Source of the DNA: Amycolatopsis viridis
GTDB taxonomy: Bacteria > Actinomycetota > Actinomycetes > Mycobacteriales > Pseudonocardiaceae
Direction of reading: 5' to 3'
Length of the DNA: 64,000 bases
NCBI RefSeq assembly: GCF_011758765.1
Contig: NZ_JAANOU010000001.1
Location: 4,650,001-4,714,000, forward strand
Position numbers and translations under genes: made by a program. Positions 10,196-19,037 of the stretch are shown here, in pieces. Numbering within the stretch: position 1 is the stretch's first letter; each line of letters begins with the position of its first letter. The notes under the pieces are model-generated. The model searched no databases. It saw nothing but the letters and a program-made list of their open reading frames with translations, and was not told the origin of the DNA.

Positions 10196-11839
10196 TCACT
10201 TCGTCGGGGCGGGCTTGTTGACCTTGACGGTCTCCTGCCCCACCTTGTCGGCGTCCATCGCCTCGGCCTCGGCCTCGTTCACGAGCTGCTCACCGGAGGA
10301 GGTGGTGAAGCCCTTCTTGAACTCGGTGGTCGCGGCGATGACGCGCTCGGCGAGCTCGTCGGTCCACTTACCCTTGTCGCGGATCTCGGCGAGGATGTCG
10401 TCGTGCTTGTGGCGGATGTTCTCCAGCAGCTCGGTGTTGAACCGGGCCACGTCCTCCACCGGCACGTCGTCGAACTGGCCCTTGGTGCCGAGGAACACCG
10501 TGACGACCTGCTGCTCCACCGGGATCGGCGAGTACTGCGGCTGCTTGAGCACCTCGTAGAGGCGGGCACCGCGGTCCAGCTGGGCGCGCGAGGTCGGGTC
10601 CAGGTCGGAGGCGAAGGCGGCGAACGCCTGCAGCTCCTGGTACTGCGACAGGTCGATCCGCAGCGAACCGGACACCGTCTTCATCGCCTTGATCTGCGCG
10701 TCACCGCCCACCCGGGAGACCGAGGTGGTCACGTCGACCGCGGGGCGCTGACCCGAGTTGAACAGGTCGGACTGGAAGAAGCACTGCCCGTCGGTGATCG
10801 AGATGACGTTGGTGGGGATGTAGGCCGAGATGTCGTTGGCCTTGGTCTCGATGACCGGCAGACCGGTCAGCGAACCCCCGCCCAGCTCGTCCGACAGCTT
10901 CGCGCACCGCTCGAGCAGCCGCGAGTGCAAGTAGAAGACGTCGCCGGGGAACGCCTCGCGGCCCGGCGGGCGGCGCAGCAGCAGCGAGATGGCGCGGTAG
11001 GCGTCGGCCTGCTTGGTCAGGTCGTCGAACACGATCAGGACGTGCTTGCCCTGGTACATCCAGTGCTGGCCGAGCGCAGACCCGGTGTAGGGGGCGAGCC
11101 ACTTGAAGCCGGCGGAGTCCGACGCGGGGGCCGCGACGATCGTGGTGTACTCCAGCGCGCCCGCGTCCTCCAGGGACTTGCGGACACCGGCGATGGTGGA
11201 ACCCTTCTGGCCGACCGCGACGTAGATGCAGCGGACCTGCTTGCTCGGGTCACCGGTCGCCCAGTTGGCCTTCTGGTTGATGATCGTGTCGACGCAGACC
11301 GCGGTCTTGCCGGTCTTGCGGTCGCCGATGATCAGCTGGCGCTGGCCGCGGCCGATCGGGGTCATCGCGTCGATGGCGGTGATGCCGGTCTGCAGCGGCT
11401 CGGACACCGGCTGGCGCTGCACGACCGAGGCGGCCTGCAGCTCGAGGGCGCGGCGGTCCTCCGCCACGATGTCACCGAGGCCGTCGATCGGCTTGCCGAG
11501 CGGGTCGATGACCCGGCCCAGGAAGCCCTCACCGACCGGGATCGAGAGGATCTGGCCGGTGCGCTTGACCTCCTGGCCCTCCTCGATCGACTCGTAGTTA
11601 CCGAGGATGACGACACCGATCCGGCGTGGCTCCAGGTTCTGGGCCACACCCAGGATGCCGCCGGGGAACTCCAGCAGCTCGTTGGCCATCGTCGAGGGCA
11701 GACCCTCGACGTGGGCCACGCCGTCGCCGGTGTCCACGACGACGCCGACCTCTTCCCGGTTGACTTCGGGTGAGTAACTCGAGACGTAGTTCTCGATCGC
11801 GCTACGGATCTCGTCCGAGGAGATCGTCAGCTCCGCCAT
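10196..11839 (-). CDS. atpA: ATP synthase F1 subunit alpha
   Basis: Regulatory alpha subunit, 547 residues, with the non-catalytic nucleotide site: Walker A GDRKTGKT at 172-179 and the [14 protein letters not shown] signature. It is longer than the E. coli subunit (about 513) because of a polar C-terminal tail beginning near [19 protein letters not shown]. An equivalent extension in mycobacteria restrains ATPase activity, so this enzyme is probably also biased toward synthesis. The ATG lies 50 bp after atpH. Confidence 0.98.
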   Translation of the reverse strand: MAELTISSDEIRSAIENYVSSYSPEVNREEVGVVVDTGDGVAHVEGLPSTMANELLEFPGGILGVAQNLEPRRIGVVILGNYESIEEGQEVKRTGQILSIPVGEGFLGRVIDPLGKPIDGLGDIVAEDRRALELQAASVVQRQPVSEPLQTGITAIDAMTPIGRGQRQLIIGDRKTGKTAVCVDTIINQKANWATGDPSKQVRCIYVAVGQKGSTIAGVRKSLEDAGALEYTTIVAAPASDSAGFKWLAPYTGSALGQHWMYQGKHVLIVFDDLTKQADAYRAISLLLRRPPGREAFPGDVFYLHSRLLERCAKLSDELGGGSLTGLPVIETKANDISAYIPTNVISITDGQCFFQSDLFNSGQRPAVDVTTSVSRVGGDAQIKAMKTVSGSLRIDLSQYQELQAFAAFASDLDPTSRAQLDRGARLYEVLKQPQYSPIPVEQQVVTVFLGTKGQFDDVPVEDVARFNTELLENIRHKHDDILAEIRDKGKWTDELAERVIAATTEFKKGFTTSSGEQLVNEAEAEAMDADKVGQETVKVNKPAPTK

Positions 11840-11889
11840 GTCGTTCCCGCTCTCTCGTTCCTGCAGGTGTGCAAAGTCTTGTTGTGGTG

Positions 11890-12714
11890 TCAGGCCAGCT
11901 GCCGGCGCAGCTCGGCGATCCGGCCCGCAGCGCTGCCGTCGATGACCTCGTCGCCCACGCGGACGACGAGCCCGCCACCGAGGCGGCGGTCGACCTCGAC
12001 GTGCAGCCCGATCGGCCGCCCGTAGATCCGGTGCAGCTGCTCGGCCAGCCGCTCCCGCTGCTCCGCGGACAGCTCGCTCGCGCTCGTGACGTACGCGACC
12101 GAGCGCTCACGGCGCTGCGCGGCGAGCTTGACCAGCTCGTCCAGGTTGTACCCGACGCTGCGGCCCGCCGACCGGCCGACGACCTGCTCCACGAGGGCGA
12201 GGGTCACGTCGTCCACCTTGCCCTGCAGCAGCTCGCGCAGCAGCCTGCGCTTCGCGTCGCCGGATGCCGTCTGGTCGGACAGCGTCTGCTCCAGCTCCGG
12301 GTTGCTCACCACGATACGGGCGATGCGGAACAACTGGTCCTCGACGGCGTCCAGTTTTCCGGCCCGCTCCGCGGCGGTGAGCAACGCGTTGCGGCCGAGC
12401 GACTCCACTCCGTCAACCAGTTCCCGCGGGCTGGACCAGCGGGCCTCGACCACGGCGTCGAGCACGCGCAAGGTCTGCTCGGACACCTTCCCGGTCAGCA
12501 CCGCGCGAACCAGCCGCGTGCGGGCCCGCGGGTCGGACGAGGCGTCGGCGACCGCGCGGCGCAGCCCGATCTCCCTGCCGAGCAGGTCGACCACGGCCAG
12601 CAGCTCGTTGCCGAGGGCGGCCGGGTCGGTGCCGGCCCCGCCGGTGACCTCGGCGAGCCGGGTCTCGGCCGAGGCGAGCGCCTCGCGGCTCGCGGCGTGC
12701 AGCGTCAGCGTCAT
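11890..12714 (-). CDS. atpH: ATP synthase F1 subunit delta
   Basis: Peripheral-stalk delta subunit, 274 residues; this is longer than the usual 175-180 because of an N-terminal extension, as in many actinobacteria. The C-terminal half carries the family pattern [31 protein letters not shown] and [20 protein letters not shown], and a [15 protein letters not shown] strand typical of the delta C-terminus. It connects alpha to subunit b. It starts five bases after atpF. Confidence 0.96.
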   Translation of the reverse strand: MTLTLHAASREALASAETRLAEVTGGAGTDPAALGNELLAVVDLLGREIGLRRAVADASSDPRARTRLVRAVLTGKVSEQTLRVLDAVVEARWSSPRELVDGVESLGRNALLTAAERAGKLDAVEDQLFRIARIVVSNPELEQTLSDQTASGDAKRRLLRELLQGKVDDVTLALVEQVVGRSAGRSVGYNLDELVKLAAQRRERSVAYVTSASELSAEQRERLAEQLHRIYGRPIGLHVEVDRRLGGGLVVRVGDEVIDGSAAGRIAELRRQLA

Positions 12715-12719
12715 CTGGA

Positions 12720-13274
12720 CTACTTCCCCGCTCCGTTACCGGCGCTGCTGCCGAGCTCGGCGAGGAACCGGTCGACCGTGCCCCGGCGGCGGACCTCGTC
12801 CTCGAGGTGCTCCCCGACGATCCGGCTCGCCAGCTCGATCGAGTTCCGGCCCAGCTCGTTGCGCAGCTCCGTGACGATCTGTGCCTTCTGCGCCTGCAGC
12901 GCGGCGTGACCCTGCGCGATGATCCGGGCGGCCTCGTCCTGGGCCTCGGCCCGCAGCTCCTCCTTGATCCGCTCCGCCTCGAGACGGGCGTCGTCACGGA
13001 TCTTGGCGGCCTCGGAATAGGCGTCCTTGAGCTGCGCCTGGTACTTCGCGAGCGCCTCTTCGGCTTCGGCCTGCGCCTTCTCCGCCTTGGCGATGCCACC
13101 CTCGATGGCCGCGGTGCGCTCTTCGTACATCTTCTCGAAGCGCGGCACGGCGAACTTCTTGAGCAGCCACAGCAGGATCAGGAAGGCGACCAGGCCGAGG
13201 ATGATCTCGCTGACGTGCGGCAGCACCGGGTTCGGCGCTTCCTCAGCGGCCAGCACGATCTGGGTCTTCACCAC
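12720..13274 (-). CDS. atpF: ATP synthase Fo subunit b
   Basis: A 184-residue peripheral stalk subunit. One membrane helix near the N terminus (ISEIILGLVAFLILLWLLKKF region) is followed by a long charged coiled coil rich in Glu, Lys, Arg and Ala that dimerises and reaches up to delta. Translation begins at one of two adjacent GTG codons (13274 or 13271). It lies between atpE (29 bp gap) and atpH. Confidence 0.96.
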   Translation of the reverse strand: MVKTQIVLAAEEAPNPVLPHVSEIILGLVAFLILLWLLKKFAVPRFEKMYEERTAAIEGGIAKAEKAQAEAEEALAKYQAQLKDAYSEAAKIRDDARLEAERIKEELRAEAQDEAARIIAQGHAALQAQKAQIVTELRNELGRNSIELASRIVGEHLEDEVRRRGTVDRFLAELGSSAGNGAGK

Positions 13275-13303
13275 AACGACTCCTTCAGCGGTGAGCGGTT
13301 AAC

Positions 13304-13552
13304 TCAGGCGGCGGAGGCGATGAAGTAGACGACCAGACCGATCAGGGCGAGCACCTCGGTAAGCACGAAGGTGGTCCAGGCGATACCCATGAGCTTGCCC
13401 TGGGCCTCCGGCTGACGGGCGGTGCCGTTGATGACCGCGGCCCAGATCAGACCCACACCGATGCCCGGCCCGATCGCGCCGAGGCCGTAGCCGATGGCGG
13501 CGAGACCGGGGTTGATGCTGCTGGCGGCCTCGGCGAGAACGATGTTGCTCAC
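13304..13552 (-). CDS. atpE: ATP synthase Fo subunit c
   Basis: An 82-residue hairpin of two membrane helices that forms the proton-driven c-ring. Helix 1 holds the glycine-rich [14 protein letters not shown] packing motif, the polar loop is ARQPEAQG, and helix 2 has the proton-carrying carboxylate Glu66 in [10 protein letters not shown]. The GTG start at 13552 follows an AAAGGGA ribosome binding site; longer in-frame starts upstream would overlap atpB and lack family similarity. Confidence 0.96.
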   Translation of the reverse strand: MSNIVLAEAASSINPGLAAIGYGLGAIGPGIGVGLIWAAVINGTARQPEAQGKLMGIAWTTFVLTEVLALIGLVVYFIASAA

Positions 13553-13608
13553 TTGCGTTTCCCTTTCAGTCGGTCCGCTACCACGCGGATCGGGGGCTTC
13601 GGTTTCTT

Positions 13609-14391
13609 CTAGTGGTCTTCGGCGAGCGCGGCGCCGATGTAGTTCGCCGACAGCACGGCGAACACGTACGCCTGGATCACCTGGATCAGCGCTTCCACGA
13701 AGGTCATCAGGATCGCGAACGCCCACGAGACCACCGAGATCGGCTTGAACACGCCTCCGGCGTGGAGAAGCAGGAACTCACCCGCGACCGTGAACACCAG
13801 CAGGATCAGGTGGCCGGCGAACATCGCGGCGAACACCCGGACCGCCAGGGTGAGCGGGTTGAGGACGAACTTCTGCAGGAACTCGATCGGCGTCAGCAGC
13901 AGGTAGATCAGCGCCGGCGCGCCCGGCGGGACGGTCGCGTGCTTGAGGTAGCCGACGAAACCGTGCCGCTTGAACCCCACGTAGTGGTAGACCGGGTACA
14001 CGACGAACAGCGACAGCGCGAGCGGGAAGCCGATGTGCGCGAAGGTGGGGAACTGGAAGATCGGGATGATCCCGAACACGTTGTTCACCAGCACGAAGCT
14101 GAACAACGTCAGCACCAGCGGGATGAACGGCTTGAAGTCCTTCGACCCGATCTGCTCACGGGCGATGCCGTTGCGCGCGAAGTCGTAGACGTACTCGGCG
14201 ACGAACTGCCCCTTGCCCGGGACGACCTTCAGCTTGCGGGTCGCCAGCAGGAAGAAGGCCGCGATGATGACCACCGACAGCACGATGAGGATCATCGGCT
14301 TGGTGACGCCGAGGAAGATCGACGGCAGCTCGAAATCTCCGGCACCCGGGGGCGTGAACGTGTCGCCCGCGGCCAATACCAGCGCGCCCAA
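13609..14391 (-). CDS. atpB: ATP synthase Fo subunit a
   Basis: Proton-channel subunit a, 260 residues with about six membrane segments. The essential arginine is Arg185 in [18 protein letters not shown], next to the half-channels facing the c-ring; the C-terminal [17 protein letters not shown] is also a signature. The start is TTG at 14391, supported by a GGAAGGAG site eight bases upstream. It is the first gene of the atp operon proper, since a terminator separates it from atpI. Confidence 0.96.
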   Translation of the reverse strand: MGALVLAAGDTFTPPGAGDFELPSIFLGVTKPMILIVLSVVIIAAFFLLATRKLKVVPGKGQFVAEYVYDFARNGIAREQIGSKDFKPFIPLVLTLFSFVLVNNVFGIIPIFQFPTFAHIGFPLALSLFVVYPVYHYVGFKRHGFVGYLKHATVPPGAPALIYLLLTPIEFLQKFVLNPLTLAVRVFAAMFAGHLILLVFTVAGEFLLLHAGGVFKPISVVSWAFAILMTFVEALIQVIQAYVFAVLSANYIGAALAEDH

Positions 14392-14737
14392 CTGGGCTCC
14401 TTCCGGTTCTCCCGGCCGGCGTTCACTCCGCCGGGGGAATCGTCACGATCTGGACTTAACGTACCCGATACGTTTCGGGTAGTTGGAGGCGGATCCCCTG
14501 AGTGAACACCAGGTGTACGGTCAGCCACTTGGGGGTTTCGGTACTACGATCACCGACGGCAGAATCGGCCCTTCCGGTTCAGGGGCCATCCGTCTCGATC
14601 GCCACGTTGCCGGTCGGGGTTCCGCATCGGGAGCGCGGCCCGGGGGGCCCACCTCCACAATGCGGACGATACCAGCTGGTAAAACGACACCGTACGGGCG
14701 TACTCCTTAACGGCTCCGCACTCCGTTTCCGATCTGG
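14392..14737. other. promoter/leader region of the atpB operon (no gene)
   Basis: About 350 bp without a supportable gene lie between atpB and the atpI terminator. It must hold the promoter of the minus-strand atp operon. Visible structure includes a 12-bp perfect palindrome TACCAGCTGGTA at 14670-14681, a dyad at 14462-14481 and a small GC hairpin (CCGGCG/CGCCGG) at 14416-14434 just upstream of the atpB ribosome binding site. I could not assign -35/-10 boxes with confidence. Confidence 0.5.
14462..14481 (-). promoter_or_regulatory. inverted repeat upstream of atpB
   Basis: A perfect dyad TACCCGA-6 nt-TCGGGTA lies about 70-90 bp upstream of the atpB start. It could be a repressor/activator operator or a 5'-leader hairpin for the ATP synthase operon. 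No regulator in the window is an obvious partner. Confidence 0.4.
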
Positions 14738-14772
14738 AAAAAACCGCCCCGACCTGCGCCGATCAGCCGGGG
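14738..14772 (-). terminator. rho-independent terminator after atpI
   Basis: On the minus strand CCCCGGC pairs with GTCGGGG (7 bp, one G-U) around a 12-nt loop and is followed by CGG and a run of six T. It overlaps the last codons of the atpI-like gene, so the wecA-atpI transcript probably ends here and atpB has its own promoter. Confidence 0.6.
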
Positions 14773-15194
14773 ATGATCGTCGGGATCTTGGTCTTGCGGA
14801 AGGCGAGGAATTCCGCGGCCGCCCACACCAGGATGACCGCGAGCGTGGTGAGCGCCAGGGCGTAGCGGTTGAACGCATCCACGCCCTTGAGCGCGGTCAT
14901 CACCCCGAACAGCACGAGCACCTTGAGGATGTAGCCCCCGACGGCCACCGCCATCACCATGAACGGGTCCAGCGCCGCGGACTTGCGCATCATGAACAGC
15001 GTGACCAGCGAAGACGCGAAGGCGATGGCCCCGCCGACGAGCGAGCCGAGCAGGCCGGGGACACCGCTGAGCACCGTGGAGACGACCACGCCGACCACCA
15101 CCGTGGCCACCGCGGGCCAGAGCGCGAAACGCAGCATCGCGTCGGCCAGCTTGAGCACCGACTGCGCGTGCGGGTTCTCGGTCTTGTCGGTCAT
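14763..15194 (-). CDS. atpI: ATP synthase protein I (AtpI-like membrane protein)
   Basis: A 143-residue protein with four hydrophobic segments (for example FALWPAVATVVVGVVVSTVL and ILKVLVLFGVMTALKG) at the position of atpI, upstream of atpB. AtpI-family proteins assist c-ring assembly or magnesium supply but are not part of the mature enzyme. The ATG at 15194 follows AGGGAG and overlaps the wecA stop codon (ATGA), implying coupling to the upstream glycosyltransferase gene. Confidence 0.8.
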   Translation of the reverse strand: MTDKTENPHAQSVLKLADAMLRFALWPAVATVVVGVVVSTVLSGVPGLLGSLVGGAIAFASSLVTLFMMRKSAALDPFMVMAVAVGGYILKVLVLFGVMTALKGVDAFNRYALALTTLAVILVWAAAEFLAFRKTKIPTIIPG

Positions 15195-16351
15195 GACACT
15201 CCCTGGTTCCGCGATCTCAGACGCGGAATGACGGACACGATTCCGGCGAGGACGAGGCCCGCGCCGACAATCCAGAGTACCGCCGTGGTGTCGAACAGCG
15301 TCACCGAGACCGCGCCGAAGCCGAGCAGGCCGGCCCACAGGTAGATCAGCAGCACCGCCCGGCGCTGCGAGTGCCCGATCTCCAGCAGGCGGTGGTGCAG
15401 GTGCATCTTGTCCGCCGCGAACGGGCTCTCGCCGCGCCGGGTGCGCCGCACCACCGCCATCAGCAGGTCGAGCACCGGCAGGAACAGCACCGCGACGACG
15501 ACCAGCAGCGGCGACAGCAGAGCCAGCGCGTCCGAGCCGCCGAACCGGGTGTAGTTGATCTTCCCGGAGGCGGAGGTGGTGGCACCGGCCAGCATCAGGC
15601 CGATCATCATCGAGCCGGAGTCACCCATGAAGATCTTCGCCGGCTGGAAGTTGTGCGGCAGGAAGCCCAGGCACGCGCCGGCCAGCGTCGCGGCGATCAG
15701 CGCCGGCGGGTACACGCCGACGTCCCCGCCCTGCGAGCGGAGCAGGCCGAGCGAGAACGCGCAGGTCGCGGCCGCTGCGATGAACCCCAGCCCCGCGGCG
15801 AGCCCGTCCAGTCCGTCGACGAAGTTCAGCGCGTTGACCAGCAGCACGACCAGCAGCACCATCAGCAGGCCGCCCTGGTTGTTGTCCAGGGTGACCACGG
15901 AACCGAGCGCGTCGCCGTTGCCGCCCCACGGCACCCAGAAGACGTTCCACTGGACACCGAAGATGACCAGGATCCCGGCGCACATGACCTGTCCGGCGAG
16001 CTTGGTCCAGGCGTCGATCTCGAACCGGTCGTCCAGGGCGCCGATCAGGACGATCACGCCACCGCCGATCAGAACACCGACCGGGTCGAGCGAGAAGTCG
16101 AACGCGCGGCGCAGCACGGGCAGCTGGTGCGCCATCGCCATCCCGCCGACAACGCCCAGGTACATGCCGACGCCGCCCATTCGCGGGATCGGGATGACGT
16201 GCACGTCGCGGGCGCGCGGGTTGGCGATCGCACCGAGGCGGATCGCCAGGCGGCGGATGACGCCCGTGAGCAGGAAGGTCAGGGTCGCGGCGATGAGGCC
16301 GACCAGGATGTACTCCCGGATCGGGAGGCCGGCGGTCGTTACGGGGGTCAT
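15191..16351 (-). CDS. wecA: MraY/WecA family undecaprenyl(decaprenyl)-phosphate sugar-1-phosphate transferase
   Basis: A 386-residue polytopic membrane enzyme of the MraY superfamily that transfers GlcNAc-1-phosphate to a polyprenyl phosphate carrier, initiating arabinogalactan-linker or other wall-glycan synthesis. Family motifs are HVIPIPRMGGVGMYLG (cytoplasmic loop 1), ALNFVDGLDGLAAGLG (metal-binding Asp cluster), FMGDSGSMMIGLMLAG and the C-terminal HLHHRLLEIGHS. It overlaps sua5 upstream and atpI downstream. WecA rather than MraY is inferred from gene order (sua5-rfe-atpI is the usual actinobacterial order). Confidence 0.9.
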   Translation of the reverse strand: MTPVTTAGLPIREYILVGLIAATLTFLLTGVIRRLAIRLGAIANPRARDVHVIPIPRMGGVGMYLGVVGGMAMAHQLPVLRRAFDFSLDPVGVLIGGGVIVLIGALDDRFEIDAWTKLAGQVMCAGILVIFGVQWNVFWVPWGGNGDALGSVVTLDNNQGGLLMVLLVVLLVNALNFVDGLDGLAAGLGFIAAAATCAFSLGLLRSQGGDVGVYPPALIAATLAGACLGFLPHNFQPAKIFMGDSGSMMIGLMLAGATTSASGKINYTRFGGSDALALLSPLLVVVAVLFLPVLDLLMAVVRRTRRGESPFAADKMHLHHRLLEIGHSQRRAVLLIYLWAGLLGFGAVSVTLFDTTAVLWIVGAGLVLAGIVSVIPRLRSRNQGVS

Positions 16352-17001
16352 CAGGCCGCGGTCTTCACCGGCGCGCCGAGCACCTCCGAGATCGCCTCGG
16401 CGCCGACCGCGCCCGCCCGGAGCAGGACGGGCTCGGCCCCGGTCAGGTCGATGACCGACGAGGGCACCGGCTCACCGCTGGGCCCGCCGTCGAGGTAGAC
16501 CGCAACCGACTCCCCCACCTGGTCCTGCGCCTCCGGCACGCTGGTCGGCGCGGGACGACCGGCGACGTTGGCACTGGAGACGGCCATCGGGCCGACGTCG
16601 CGCAGCAGCTCCAGCGCGACCGGGTGCAGCGGCATCCGCAGCGTGACGGTGCCGCGGGTGCTGCCCAGGTCCCAGCGCAGGCTCGGCGCATGCGGGAGCA
16701 CAATGGACAGATCCCCGGGCCAGAACGCCTCGATCAGCGCCCGCGCCTGCGGCGGCACGCCGAGCACCAGACCGTCTACTGTGGACCAGGAGCCGACCAG
16801 GACGCCGACGGGCAGGTCCGGTCCGCGGTGCTTCGCCCGCAGCAGCGCGCCGACGGCGGACGAGTCGAAGGCGTCCGCGCCGATGCCGTACACCGTGTCC
16901 GTGGGCAGCACGACCAGGCGCCCCGAACGCACCGCGCTCGCCGCCGCGGCCAGCCCTTCCGCCCGCGTTTCCGGACGGTTGCAGTCGTACACCGCGCTCA
17001 T
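16351..17001 (-). CDS. tsaC: L-threonylcarbamoyladenylate synthase (Sua5/TsaC)
   Basis: A 216-residue YrdC/Sua5 domain enzyme that makes threonylcarbamoyl-AMP for the t6A37 modification of ANN-decoding tRNAs. Motifs are RLVVLPTDTVYGIGADAF, the basic KHRGPDLPVGVLV loop and SSANVAGRPAPTSVPEA. The start MSAVYDCNRPE at 17001 was chosen because the longer reading frame would run through the 21-bp repeat array upstream. Its TGA overlaps the wecA ATG. Confidence 0.93.
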   Translation of the reverse strand: MSAVYDCNRPETRAEGLAAAASAVRSGRLVVLPTDTVYGIGADAFDSSAVGALLRAKHRGPDLPVGVLVGSWSTVDGLVLGVPPQARALIEAFWPGDLSIVLPHAPSLRWDLGSTRGTVTLRMPLHPVALELLRDVGPMAVSSANVAGRPAPTSVPEAQDQVGESVAVYLDGGPSGEPVPSSVIDLTGAEPVLLRAGAVGAEAISEVLGAPVKTAA

Positions 17002-17058
17002 GGGGTGAAGACTATTCCGGAGCGCGTAACGACTTGGTTGCGGGTCGCGGTCACGCTT

Positions 17059-17244
17059 CGGCCAACACACCGCCGCGACCGGCCGACACACCGCCCCATC
17101 CGGCCAACACACCGCCACGAGCGGCGAACACGGCGCGACGAGCAGCAAACACGCGGACGCGGCGTGTTGGCTGCTGCGGGCGGCGTGTTGGCCGCTCCGG
17201 GTGGTGAGTTGGCTGCTGCGGGTGGTGGGTTGGCTGCTGCGGGA
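17059..17244. repeat. head-to-head array of 21-bp-period units (array 1)
   Basis: Nine units fill the 259-bp gap between prmC and tsaC. Four 21-bp units of the type CGGCCAACACACCGCC run from 17059 to 17142, an 18-bp unit follows (17143-17160), then four 21-bp units in the opposite orientation of the type GGCGTGTTGGCYGCT run at 17161, 17182, 17203 and 17224. The two halves are mutually complementary, so the array can fold into a long imperfect hairpin. A second array of the same family lies at 60687-60875. It is not CRISPR: there are no unique spacers. Confidence 0.85.
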
Positions 17245-17260
17245 CGCGGGTGGTGAGGAG

Positions 17261-18124
17261 TCAGCCGCGGAGGGCGGTCACGAAACGGGGGCGTCCGGCG
17301 AGGTCGCGGTGGTCCTGGACGTCCGTCAGCACCTTGCGGGACGCCAGCAGCGCCGGCGCGGCCGAACCGTGCGTGTCGTCGTGTTCCACGGCCACCCCGC
17401 CGCCGGGCTTGAGCAGCCGGCAGGCGGTCGCGACGGCCTGCCGGACCACCGCCAGCCCGCCGTCCGGGGCGAAGACCGCCTGCGGCGGGTCGAAGTCGAC
17501 CACCTCGGGCGGCAGGTCCCCGCCCGGCGGGACGTACGGCGGGTTGCACACCACCAGGTCGACCAGGCCGTCCAGCTCGGCGAAGATCGTGTTGTCCCCG
17601 ACGTCGCCGGAGTACAGGCGGATCGGGGTGTCCCCCGCCGCAGCCTGCTTGTCGGCGTTGTGGCGCGCCCAGGCCAGCGCGTTCGGGTCGACGTCCACGG
17701 CGTAGACCACCGCGTCCGGCCGCTCGTGCGCGATCGCCAGCGCCAGCGCCCCGGATCCGGTGCACAAATCGACCACGACCGGGTACTGGCGGCCGTGGAT
17801 GTGCCGCAGACCCCACTCGACCAGCAGTTCCGTCTCCGGCCGGGGGATGAACACGCCGGGACCGACGTCGAGGGTGATGCCGGCGAACCCGGCCCACCCG
17901 GTCAGGTGCTGCAGCGGCACGCGCTTGGCCCGCTGCGCGACGAGCTTGCCGATGGCCTCCACCACCGGCGGGTCGACGAGCGGCACCAGCGGCAGGCGGC
18001 CGCGCTCGACACCCAGCACGTGCGCGGCGATCAGCTCGGCGTCCGCGCGCGGGGACGCCACGCCCGCATCCTCCAGGATGCGCATCGCCTCGAGGATCGC
18101 CAGTCGCAACGGTTGCCGCTTCAC
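17261..18124 (-). CDS. prmC: peptide chain release factor N5-glutamine methyltransferase
   Basis: A 287-residue SAM-dependent methyltransferase that methylates the Gln of the GGQ motif in release factors. The class I SAM fold starts at VVVDLCTGSGALALAIA, and the substrate-glutamine motif NPPY is in DLVVCNPPYVPPGG. The N-terminal helical domain (residues 1-75) binds the release factor. It starts at GTG. Its substrate gene prfA is only about 0.9 kb upstream, with an oppositely oriented hydrolase gene between them. Confidence 0.94.
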   Translation of the reverse strand: MKRQPLRLAILEAMRILEDAGVASPRADAELIAAHVLGVERGRLPLVPLVDPPVVEAIGKLVAQRAKRVPLQHLTGWAGFAGITLDVGPGVFIPRPETELLVEWGLRHIHGRQYPVVVDLCTGSGALALAIAHERPDAVVYAVDVDPNALAWARHNADKQAAAGDTPIRLYSGDVGDNTIFAELDGLVDLVVCNPPYVPPGGDLPPEVVDFDPPQAVFAPDGGLAVVRQAVATACRLLKPGGGVAVEHDDTHGSAAPALLASRKVLTDVQDHRDLAGRPRFVTALRG

Positions 18125-18196
18125 GTACCCAACTTTTCCACAGCGCCCGCCCGGTGGTGGGGACGTGTGCCGCGAGCGGTCCGCGCGTCCGCGGGC

Positions 18197-18228
18197 TTGA
18201 CCTTCACACCGGTATGAACGCTTACGTT
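18197..18228 (+). promoter_or_regulatory. MerR-type promoter of the alpha/beta hydrolase gene
   Basis: TTGACC (18197-18202) and TACGTT (18223-18228) are separated by 20 bp, too long for normal sigma-70 use. The spacer is filled by the near-perfect palindrome TTCACACCGGTATGAA. This layout is characteristic of MerR-family activated promoters. A second dyad GAACG-CTTA-CGTTC overlaps the -10. The predicted transcription start coincides with the ATG at 18235, so the mRNA may be leaderless. Confidence 0.5.
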
Positions 18229-18234
18229 CGCGGC

Positions 18235-19005
18235 ATGACCGAACGTTTCTCGCATCTCGTCCGCGGGTCCGGCCCCGGCCTGCTGCTCGCGCACGGCGCG
18301 GGCGGCAGTGTCGAGGCCAACTTCGGCCCGATCCTGGACGACCTCGCCCGCACGCACACCGTCGTCGGCCCGGACTACCCCGGCACCGGGGCGACCCCGC
18401 GCAGCCGGCGTCCGCTGGACCTGGACGAGATGGCCGATTCGCTCGTGGCCACCGCCGTGGACGCCGGGGTGGACCGGTTCACCGTCCTCGGCTACTCGCT
18501 CGGCACCGCGGTGGCGGTGCGGGCGGCGACGCGGCACCCGGACCGGGTCACCGGCCTGGTGCTGACCGCCGGGTTCGCGCGCCTGTCGAACCAGATGCGG
18601 CTGGCCGTCGGCGTGTGGCGGGAGCTGCTCGAAGCTGGGAACCCGGAGCTGCTCGCGAAGTACATGACCTTCGTGGCGACCGGCCGGGACTTCCTCAACG
18701 CGCTGTCCCGCCCGGAAGTCGACGCCGCACTGGCCGGGCTGGTCGTACCGCCCGGCACACCGGACCAGGTGGATCTGGTGGCCGCCGTCGACACCCGTGC
18801 CGACCTGGCCCTGGTCACCGCGCCAACGCTGGTGATCGGTACCCGGCAGGACCTGCTGGCGCCGCTCGACCTGCAGCGCGAACTGGCGGCCGGCATTCCC
18901 GGCGCGGAGTACGTGGAGATCGAGTCGGGGCACCTGATGCAGATCGAGGCCCGCGACGACTGGCTCGCGCACATCCGGAAGTTCCTGGAGCGCGACCCGT
19001 CCTGA
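18235..19005 (+). CDS. alpha/beta fold hydrolase
   Basis: A 256-residue cytosolic alpha/beta hydrolase. The oxyanion segment is LLLAHGAGGSVEANF, the nucleophile Ser88 is in GYSLG, the acid is probably Asp in IGTRQDLLAPL, and the catalytic His is in ESGHLMQIEA. Substrate is unknown. It is on the opposite strand to its conserved neighbours prmC and prfA and interrupts their usual adjacency, so it looks like a lineage-specific insertion. The ATG at 18235 was chosen from the promoter position and from family N-terminal length. Confidence 0.8.
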   Translation: MTERFSHLVRGSGPGLLLAHGAGGSVEANFGPILDDLARTHTVVGPDYPGTGATPRSRRPLDLDEMADSLVATAVDAGVDRFTVLGYSLGTAVAVRAATRHPDRVTGLVLTAGFARLSNQMRLAVGVWRELLEAGNPELLAKYMTFVATGRDFLNALSRPEVDAALAGLVVPPGTPDQVDLVAAVDTRADLALVTAPTLVIGTRQDLLAPLDLQRELAAGIPGAEYVEIESGHLMQIEARDDWLAHIRKFLERDPS

Positions 19006-19037
19006 ACCCGCCGGTGAGCTGACCCGTGCCGCCGCCG

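Noticed and set aside
17059-17244. CRISPR array
   Set aside because: Units are contiguous with no unique spacers, they change orientation in the middle, and no cas genes are present.
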